From a virus: 26,497 nucleotides of DNA. Below, one piece after another: positions 21,131 through 26,497 of the stretch. Position 1 is the first letter of the stretch, and each line of letters opens with the position of its first letter. Below the pieces are notes generated by a model. It did no database searches. It was given only the letters and a program-made list of their open reading frames with translations, and was not told the origin of the DNA. The stretch is taken from IMG/VR virus record IMGVR_UViG_3300042455_003940, positions 1 to 26,497 of that record; one strand, written 5' to 3'. A program made the position numbers and the translations under genes.

Positions 21131-22768
21131 ATGGCCTTGCTGCAGGAAGTGTTGGCGAATCTGTGCCAGAAGGCGGGGCTTGCCCTGTCACAGGTGGATT
21201 TATCGCTGGTGACGGGCACCATCGAGGGGTTTGTGGTGAGCAACCGCGCCAGCGTGCGCTCCAGCCTTGAACACCTGCAACGGGCGTTTTTTCTCGATAT
21301 TGTTGAGAGCAGCGGCAAAATCCGCTTTGTGCCACGTGGGCAGTTGGTGGCAGCCACCATTCCTATCAACGACCTGATACCCCAAGGGGACGGTAATAGT
21401 CGGGAACTCCTCACCATCACCCGGCGGCAGGAAAGCGAGCTGTCGCAGACCCTCAATGTGAATTATCTCAGCAAGGGTGCCGATTACCAGCAGGGCACGC
21501 AGTTGGCGCAGCGGCAGGTGAACGAGGCCGAGAACGCCAGTAACGTCACCGTGCCCATCGTCATGACAGCTGATTATGCGCGGAAAGTGGCGGATGTGCT
21601 GCTGTACACCGAATGGACGGAGCGCACCTCGTACCGTTTCGCCCTGCCGGTGAAATACGCCTGCCTCGAGCCAGGCGATGTGTTGGATATTGTGACGGCC
21701 AGTGCCACTCACCGCATCCGTTTGCAGAAAACCGCGCTGTTCGGCCAGCAATTGCGCTGTGAGGGTTTTGCCGAGGATGGCAGCGTCTACAACCAGTCCA
21801 ACCCCGGCGGCGATGATACCATCCCCGTGCAGGTGGTGCCGAACGTGGGCGACACGACGCTGTTTTTGCTCGACATTCCGATGTTGCAGGATGCCGACGA
21901 TAACGCAGGGTTTTATCTGGCAGTGGACAGGCAGGAAAACAGCAGTTGGCGCGGCGCCACGGTGTATCGCTCGGCCAACACCACCGATTATGGCTTTCTC
22001 GCGAGCAGCCCCGTTGCTGCCATTACCGGCAAAGCCACAACCGTGTTGGCGGCGGGACGCACCACACTGTGGGATTATCAAAACACCGTGACAGTGGTAT
22101 TGAGCCGCACGGGCACGCTGCTGTCCGCCCCCGCCCTTGATGTGCTGAATGGCGCGAACGCTGGTCTGCTGGGCGATGAAATCATCCAGTGGCAGACGGC
22201 GGAACTCATCGCGCCAAAAACCTACCGCCTCTCAAAATTATTACGCGGACGGCGCGGCACGGAAGCCGACGTTGGCACCCATGCGCTCAATGAACGGTTT
22301 GTAGTGCTCTCCAGCAGCACGGTGCAGCGCATTCCCGATGGCCTCGACCTGATTGGCGCATCACGATCTTATAAAGCCGTGTCGGCGAGGCGGGATATCA
22401 CCTCCGCCACGGCGGCCAGCTTCAGCAATACCGCCAAAGGGTTGAAGCCCTTATCACCCGTTAATCTCACCGGCCGCCGCAACAGCGCGGGCGATCTCAC
22501 CCTTACATGGAAACGCCGCACGCGGATAGGTGGCGGTTGGAGGGATAATGCCGAGGTGCCGCTTGGAGAAACCAGCGAAGCCTACGAGATCGAAATTCTG
22601 AACGGCACGGCGGTGATGCGCACGATTGCAACCGCCAGTCCCACGATTACTTACACCGCCGCCCAGCAAACGGCTGATTTTGGCAGCGTGCAGGCAGCAA
22701 TTGCTGTGCGCGTGTATCAACTGTCCGCCACCGTTGGGCGCGGCGCCCCTTTGGAGAAAACGATATGA
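21131..22768 (+). CDS. Phage tail protein, C-terminal module of a GTA gp15-like protein
   Basis: A 545-residue tail-tip/central fibre protein. It carries the PF13550-type region: EGFVVSNRASVRSSLEHLQRAFFLDIVESSGKIRF, then ESELSQTLNVNYLSKGADYQQG, RTSYRFALPVKYACLEPGDVLDI, and the gp15-like LSKLLRGRRGTEADVGTHALNERFVVL near residue 370. A fibronectin-III-like segment follows (SPVNLTGRRNSAGDLTLTWKRR, residues 440-530). With the gene at 17767 it makes up a split version of the single long protein found in relatives. It is coupled to the fibre gene by an ATGA overlap. Confidence 0.88.
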   Translation: MALLQEVLANLCQKAGLALSQVDLSLVTGTIEGFVVSNRASVRSSLEHLQRAFFLDIVESSGKIRFVPRGQLVAATIPINDLIPQGDGNSRELLTITRRQESELSQTLNVNYLSKGADYQQGTQLAQRQVNEAENASNVTVPIVMTADYARKVADVLLYTEWTERTSYRFALPVKYACLEPGDVLDIVTASATHRIRLQKTALFGQQLRCEGFAEDGSVYNQSNPGGDDTIPVQVVPNVGDTTLFLLDIPMLQDADDNAGFYLAVDRQENSSWRGATVYRSANTTDYGFLASSPVAAITGKATTVLAAGRTTLWDYQNTVTVVLSRTGTLLSAPALDVLNGANAGLLGDEIIQWQTAELIAPKTYRLSKLLRGRRGTEADVGTHALNERFVVLSSSTVQRIPDGLDLIGASRSYKAVSARRDITSATAASFSNTAKGLKPLSPVNLTGRRNSAGDLTLTWKRRTRIGGGWRDNAEVPLGETSEAYEIEILNGTAVMRTIATASPTITYTAAQQTADFGSVQAAIAVRVYQLSATVGRGAPLEKTI

Positions 22769-23961
22769 GCACCCCACGTTTTGCCTTGCCCTACATTCAG
22801 GCTGCCCAAGCGCAGAAAGAGGTCACGCATAATGAAGCGTTGCTGATGGTGGATGCGCTGGTAAGCCTAAGCCTCGAAGACCGGCATCTCAGCGCCCCGC
22901 CCATCAGCCCACAAAATGGGCAGGTCTGGTTCATTAACGGGGCTGGATCGGGGGCATGGAACGGTCAGAGCAACAAGCTCGCCCATTACGACAGCGGCCA
23001 GTGGTATTTTTATGTCGTACCCGATGGCCTCAGGGCATGGATCAAGGATGAGGCGGGGTATTTTGTCTATAGTGGCAGCTCATGGTCACCGTTTGTTGGC
23101 AGCGGGCAGTTTATCACGGTGGCCAGCGTTTCCGCCAATTACGGCGTGCAAGCCAGCGACAGAGGAAAATTGCTGGCGGTGGGCGCTAATACCGCCGCTG
23201 TTGAGGTGCGCTTGCCGAGCGCCGCCACCATCGGCAACGGCTTTCCTATCACCGTCAAAAAAATCGACAGCAGCGCAAATGCCGTGACACTGCGGGCAGC
23301 GCAAAACCTGCTCACCCAAAGCCAGCAACTCGACAACGCCGCTTGGATAAAGACCCGCGTTACCGTCACCGCCAATACTGCCGCCGCACCCGATGGCACC
23401 ACCACCGCCGATCGTGTGTTGGAAACGGTGGATAACGGCGTGCACGAAATCAAGCAGGCGTATAGCAAACCTGGGGGTGTTACGATTCTCACCGCCGCCG
23501 TGCGACTCAAGGCCGATGGCCGGAGTGAAGCCTACCTGATGCTGGATGACGGCACAGCGACCAATCGGGCACAAATCCGGGCGAACCTTTCCACTGGCGC
23601 GGTGCCATTCACCGACAACACCGGCACCTACACGCTGTTATCGAATAGTGTCACCAACCTTGGCAGCGGCTGGTATCTGCTCCGTATTACCATCAGCGTG
23701 CCCACGGGTGCGAGCAGCGTGACCCAAACCGTGCGCCTCTATAACGCTGGTACATCCTACGTTGGCGATACTGCCCTTGGCGTGCAGGCATGGGGCATGC
23801 AGCTGCAAGAAGGCAGCCTGCTGGGCGAATACATGGAAACCACCACCGCTGCGCTGACCCAGACCATTGATGCTGCCAACGCCCAGAGCCTCACCACCCA
23901 GAACCAAGCCGTGCAGGTCGTATCAGACGGCGCAAATTGGCTTATTTCCGCCAAAGCCTGA
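22765..23961 (+). CDS. DUF2793 tail fibre with an inserted carbohydrate-binding-like domain
   Basis: A 398-residue fibre. Residues 1-110 match DUF2793 (RFALPYIQAAQAQKEVTHNEAL, QNGQVWFINGAGSGAW, GLRAWIKDEAGYFVYSGSSW). A beta-strand region follows (ITVKKIDSSANAVTLRAA, near 162-180). It is interrupted by about 170 residues resembling a jelly-roll carbohydrate-binding module (NLLTQSQQLDNAAWIKTRVT, TAAAPDGTTTADRV, GSGWYLLRITISVP). It resumes with QTIDAANAQSLTTQNQAVQ and VSDGANWLI, which in other phages follows directly. It probably binds surface glycan. The start overlaps the tail gene; the stop is followed by a strong ribosome site for the membrane protein gene. Confidence 0.85.
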   Translation: MSTPRFALPYIQAAQAQKEVTHNEALLMVDALVSLSLEDRHLSAPPISPQNGQVWFINGAGSGAWNGQSNKLAHYDSGQWYFYVVPDGLRAWIKDEAGYFVYSGSSWSPFVGSGQFITVASVSANYGVQASDRGKLLAVGANTAAVEVRLPSAATIGNGFPITVKKIDSSANAVTLRAAQNLLTQSQQLDNAAWIKTRVTVTANTAAAPDGTTTADRVLETVDNGVHEIKQAYSKPGGVTILTAAVRLKADGRSEAYLMLDDGTATNRAQIRANLSTGAVPFTDNTGTYTLLSNSVTNLGSGWYLLRITISVPTGASSVTQTVRLYNAGTSYVGDTALGVQAWGMQLQEGSLLGEYMETTTAALTQTIDAANAQSLTTQNQAVQVVSDGANWLISAKA

Positions 23962-23984
23962 CAAACCAAACCACTGGAGGACAT

Positions 23985-24176
23985 ATGAACGCGGACGTTT
24001 CCAGCGAATCCGAACACCTGCCCATTCACGTCGCCAAGTGCGAAGAACGGTACAAGATGCTGGAAATGCGACTCTCTCGCCTTGAACGCGCCCTCTATTG
24101 GATTGCCGCTGTGCTGATGACAGGCATGGCGACCATCATTTTCAAATTGTTTTTATTGGTACAGGAGATTGGCTAA
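23985..24176 (+). CDS. Small single-pass membrane protein of the lysis region
   Basis: A 63-residue protein with a soluble charged N-terminal helix (residues 12-37, coiled-coil-like) and one membrane segment at about 38-59 (LYWIAAVLMTGMATIIFKLFLLV). The start is set by GGAGGA 4 nt before ATG 23985. The stop overlaps the holin start (TAATG). The layout resembles XhlA-like or antiholin partners, which tune holin timing, but I do not recognise a specific family. Confidence 0.75.
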   Translation: MNADVSSESEHLPIHVAKCEERYKMLEMRLSRLERALYWIAAVLMTGMATIIFKLFLLVQEIG

Positions 24177-24628
24177 TGTTGACGTTACTCGGATCTTTAC
24201 TGGGGTTTCTGGGCAGTGCTTTTCCCCAAATCCTAAAACTCTTTCAAGAGGCCCATGATCGCCGCCATGAGCTGGCCATTCTTAATTTACAGATGGAGCA
24301 ACAACGGCAGGGGCATCAGCAGCGCTTAGAAGAAATCCAAAGGGATGGGGATATCAAACAATCGTTGGCCCTCTACCAGCACGACAGCCAGCCTGCGGGC
24401 TACAAATGGGTGGAGGCCCTGCGTGCCAGTGTGCGTCCCGTCCTTACATATGCGTTCTTCCTGCTGTTCGCGGCGGTGAAAATTGCCGGATTGTACACCA
24501 TGGTGGGTTTTGACGGGATGTCGCTGGCCGTGGCCCTGCCCTTAATTTGGGATGCAGAAACGCAAGCCCTGTTCGCCGCCATCATGACATTTTGGTTTGG
24601 CCAACGGGCCATGGGCAATAGAAAATAG
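24176..24628 (+). CDS. 3-TM phage holin (GTA holin-like)
   Basis: A 150-residue inner-membrane protein expected to release the endolysin to the periplasm at lysis. It has a hydrophobic N-terminal helix (1-22), a charged helical stretch (25-80, HRRHELAILNLQMEQQRQ), and two further membrane segments (about 90-111, VLTYAFFLLFAAVKIAGLY; and about 130-145, LFAAIMTFWFGQRAMG). The C-terminal FWFGQRAMG motif is typical of this holin type. AGGAG lies 8 nt before the ATG. The endolysin lacks a signal peptide, which fits holin-dependent export. Two accessory genes separate holin and endolysin. Confidence 0.85.
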   Translation: MLTLLGSLLGFLGSAFPQILKLFQEAHDRRHELAILNLQMEQQRQGHQQRLEEIQRDGDIKQSLALYQHDSQPAGYKWVEALRASVRPVLTYAFFLLFAAVKIAGLYTMVGFDGMSLAVALPLIWDAETQALFAAIMTFWFGQRAMGNRK

Positions 24629-24678
24629 GAAAGCCCTGAAATCAAAAAATTATTATTGTAAATCATTATCTTATTGCC

Positions 24679-24744
24679 TTGATAGGAAAAAAAATCCAAG
24701 CATTCATGGTGTTGTAAGCAACACCAACCGAAAGGAAACACACT
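24679..24744 (+). promoter_or_regulatory. Shared promoter/leader element, copy 2, with a leader hairpin
   Basis: TTGATA (24679-24684), 8 nt, then AATCCAAGCATTCAT (24693-24707) repeats the element at 2625-2653 with identical spacing. It is followed by a perfect 8-bp hairpin TGGTGTTG-TAAG-CAACACCA (24707-24726) and then CGAAAGGAA before ATG 24745. The hairpin lacks a T-run, so it is not a terminator. It could affect access to the ribosome site. Copy 1 has no such hairpin. The remaining AT-rich bases from 24629 hold no gene. Confidence 0.5.
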
Positions 24745-25056
24745 ATGAAAAAAGACTTAATGAAACGGGTGATCATCGACGTCCAAAACGAAGGCTGCCC
24801 TGAAGCGCACATCGCCCCGCTGCTCGACTGCTTCGAAAGCCTGATGGCGACAGCCGCCAGTGCCTCCTGCCGCCGCGCTTATTATGAGCTTGGCGACTTG
24901 ACGCTGGCCAGCCGCCAAGGATTAGGGGCGTACAGCATAGAAATTGAGCGGATGATGGACAACCACGGCCTTAAGAAAAACGACCACGTCTGGACGGGCA
25001 CCTTCACCGATGGCCAGCACAGCCTGAAGGTGATGGGCTGCCTCGAAGCCCGCTAA
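24745..25056 (+). CDS. Small accessory protein of unknown function
   Basis: A 103-residue soluble protein; I do not recognise its family. It has an N-terminal helical region with Cys residues (NEGCPEAHIAPLLDCFESL, ASASCRRAYYELGDL) and a C-terminal part that looks beta-rich (DHVWTGTFTDGQHSLKVMGCLEAR). AAGGA lies 8 nt before the ATG; Met6 is a second possible start. It has its own promoter-like leader shared with the small gene at 2588. It ends convergently, overlapping the stop of the COG2958-like gene by 4 nt. An accessory (lysogenic-conversion type) gene is likely from its separate leader and position. Confidence 0.65.
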   Translation: MKKDLMKRVIIDVQNEGCPEAHIAPLLDCFESLMATAASASCRRAYYELGDLTLASRQGLGAYSIEIERMMDNHGLKKNDHVWTGTFTDGQHSLKVMGCLEAR

Positions 25057-26009
25057 TCACCGCGACGGGGCTGCCCATCCCAGCCGGTTTCTGGCACTTC
25101 GCCCGTTTGATGAAACTGGCGCACCAGCTTTATGAATTGCCGAAAATCGGTATTTTCCTCGCACAGGCGATTGGCCGTGCTCCAGTCGACCTCCGTGCGG
25201 AAACGTGCGGGGATCACCACTTCACTCTTGGCAATGTCCTCAACGTTCAGCTGAATCACGCCAATGCCGTGGAGTCCATAGAGCATGCGGAGTTCCTTGA
25301 GGGTATCGGGCCCCTCGATGCGTCCAGCGACCAGATAGCCATAATGCGCCCATGAGGAGTTGCTGACCGCCTGAAAATACGCCTCTCGGGTATTGCTGCG
25401 GTTAAGGAGTTTTTTGACCTCAAACGACCACAGCCGCGCCTTGGGGGCCGTCATCTCCCCCACACAATCCCGAAGATCCCGATCCCAATCGCGGGTGAGA
25501 TTTTCCAGCGACACCATATCAGGATAAAGCCATATGTTGCCGCTGAGGCCGCGCCGATTGCTGGATCGTTTTTCGTCAATCCGCTTGGTGTACACATCAA
25601 ATTCTGCCGCAAGATACTGGGCCAACAACGGATACAGATCCGCTTCGCTGAGGGGCATTTCCATCGTTGGCGTTGTGCCAGGGCTGGATTGGTTATCCTT
25701 TTCGATCAAATCAATCTCTTCTTCATCGCTGCGTTCGCTGTAATAGAACCGACGGGGGCGGTCTTCGATGGTTTTGATGTGGGGATCTTTGCTAAAATTA
25801 TGGGGCTTAATTTCTGCGGCAAGCTGCTGAATCAAATCGACTTCTGTTTTAAGGCGCTGATTTTTGCTGCGCTCCATTTTTTGGCGACATTCATGAGGGA
25901 AAGATTTCAAAAGCCATGTTGCCAGCGCCCGCGCCGTAAAGGCCTCCCCTGGCTTTGAGCGCAAAAGCTCAGCCACCCGTTCCGTTGTCAGAGAGAATTT
26001 TTCTTCCAT
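25053..26009 (-). CDS. COG2958-like winged-helix protein with PD-(D/E)XK nuclease signature
   Basis: A 318-residue cytoplasmic protein. Residues 1-92 look like a HARE-HTH/winged-helix domain (TTERVAELLRSKPGEAFTARAL, ending RPRRFYYSE). A linker rich in Glu and Ser follows. Residues 122-305 match the COG2958 core: LYPLLAQYLAAEFDVYTKRI, NIWLYPDMVSL, LWSFEVKKLLNRSN, YFQAVSNSSWAHYGYLVA, LHGIGVIQL. PD (163-164), E197-V-K199 and Q213 reproduce the spacing of a PD-(D/E)XK nuclease. ATG 26009 is chosen over a TTG at 26027. It is oriented against all neighbours and divergent from the lysozyme gene, so it is probably expressed in the lysogen. Its function is unproven; a defence or superinfection role is inferred. 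Confidence 0.75.
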   Translation of the reverse strand: MEEKFSLTTERVAELLRSKPGEAFTARALATWLLKSFPHECRQKMERSKNQRLKTEVDLIQQLAAEIKPHNFSKDPHIKTIEDRPRRFYYSERSDEEEIDLIEKDNQSSPGTTPTMEMPLSEADLYPLLAQYLAAEFDVYTKRIDEKRSSNRRGLSGNIWLYPDMVSLENLTRDWDRDLRDCVGEMTAPKARLWSFEVKKLLNRSNTREAYFQAVSNSSWAHYGYLVAGRIEGPDTLKELRMLYGLHGIGVIQLNVEDIAKSEVVIPARFRTEVDWSTANRLCEENTDFRQFIKLVRQFHQTGEVPETGWDGQPRRGD

Positions 26010-26050
26010 AGGGAGCACTCTTATCAAAAAACACTCGCCTTTACAATCCT

Positions 26051-26497
26051 ATGCGAAACATAAGCAAAACAGGTCTTGATGTGATCAAACGGTTCGAGGG
26101 CTTTTCGCCAACCGTGTACATCTGTCCGGCTGGTTATCCCACCATCGGTTATGGCCATGTGGTAAACCCCGATGAGCGACAACAGTTCGCCAGCGGCATC
26201 ACCTCCGAACAGGCCGAAGCCCTGCTGCGCCAAGATGTGCAAATCGCCGAACGCGCCGTCCTGCGCCTCATCACCGTGCCCCTGACAGACGGACAATTCG
26301 ATGCGCTCGTGTCCTTCACTTTCAATCTCGGCGCTGGTGCCCTGCAACGCTCAACCCTGCGGCGGAAGGTCAATCGCGGCGATCATGCCGCCGTGCCACC
26401 AGAGTTTAGGAAATGGGTCTGGGCGGGGGGACGGAAGTTAGAGGGGTTGGTGAGGCGACGGGAGGCAGAGGCGGCATTATACTCAGCAACGCCCTGA
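26051..26497 (+). CDS. Endolysin, T4-type lysozyme (GH24)
   Basis: A 148-residue muramidase that cuts the N-acetylmuramic acid to N-acetylglucosamine bond of peptidoglycan. Glu16 (KRFEGF), Cys25 (YICPAGYP) and Thr31 (TIGYGH) have exactly the spacing of the T4 catalytic residues Glu11, Asp20 and Thr26. Cys in place of Asp occurs in a known phage subgroup, and T4 lysozyme tolerates this change. The C-terminal lobe is intact (FDALVSFTFNLGAGALQRSTL, then GLVRRREAEAALY). There is no signal peptide or membrane anchor, so the holin is needed. The stop codon is the last three bases of the window. The gene is divergent from the COG2958-like gene, with a 41-bp gap. Confidence 0.92.
   Translation: MRNISKTGLDVIKRFEGFSPTVYICPAGYPTIGYGHVVNPDERQQFASGITSEQAEALLRQDVQIAERAVLRLITVPLTDGQFDALVSFTFNLGAGALQRSTLRRKVNRGDHAAVPPEFRKWVWAGGRKLEGLVRRREAEAALYSATP

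Noticed and set aside
21200-22081. A 293-codon minus-strand open frame opposite the tail protein gene
   Set aside because: Antisense shadow of a recognised tail protein, with no start signal or family features.
24629-24744. Terminator after the holin gene
   Set aside because: The only hairpin (24707-24726) has no following T-run and lies within the leader of the next gene.

Overview
The window reads as most of the late (structural and lysis) region of a long-tailed temperate phage or prophage of an alphaproteobacterium. This rests on the families present: a lambda-type head module (GpA-family terminase, gpW, gpB portal, gpC/Nu3 protease-scaffold, gpD, gpE), followed by a tail-tip module ordered as in the Rhodobacter gene transfer agent (DUF2460, DUF2163, NlpC/P60, then the gp15-like tail tip), plus DUF3489, DUF2793 and a 3-TM holin. 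No integrase, attachment site, tRNA, rRNA, CRISPR array or insertion sequence is visible. Base 1 and base 26497 look like arbitrary or contig ends: the window opens in a C-run and closes exactly on the lysozyme stop codon.

Layout. 1-141: promoter/operator-like region. 142-2375: two DNA methyltransferase genes, a C5-cytosine enzyme overprinted by a second conserved reading frame, then a ParB-domain/adenine-type methylase. 2340-2901 (minus strand): two small genes, one of them DUF3489, ending in an intrinsic terminator buried in the 3' end of the opposing methylase. 2902-3103: divergent control region. 3104-3451: XRE-family repressor. 3458-9930: packaging and head genes. 9983-12158: an AT-rich type II restriction-modification pair with its own near-consensus promoter. 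12192-15867: tail tube, tail assembly chaperones with a -1 frameshift signal, and tape measure. 15864-23961: tail tip and fibre genes. 23985-24628: small membrane protein and holin. 24745-26009: two accessory genes. 26051-26497: endolysin.

Three points stand out. First, the restriction-modification cassette did not simply insert. The capsid protein loses its expected C-terminus at the left border, and the tail tube protein resumes in mid-domain at the right border. The head-tail joining and tail-terminator genes expected between them are absent, so the cassette appears to have replaced them and this prophage probably cannot make normal virions. Second, the large gp15-like tail protein is split into four genes. 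The middle ones carry a beta-propeller and an alginate-lyase-like domain, and there is no GTA-type TIM barrel, which suggests a remodelled host-surface module. Third, several compact regulatory devices can be read directly: a dnaX-like frameshift cassette, a nested Nu3-type internal start, competing leader hairpins before DUF3489, and a shared promoter/leader element in front of two unrelated small genes 22 kb apart.

The accessory minus-strand gene beside the lysozyme is a winged-helix protein with a PD-(D/E)XK-like nuclease signature of the COG2958 type. It is the best candidate here for an undescribed defence or superinfection-exclusion function.
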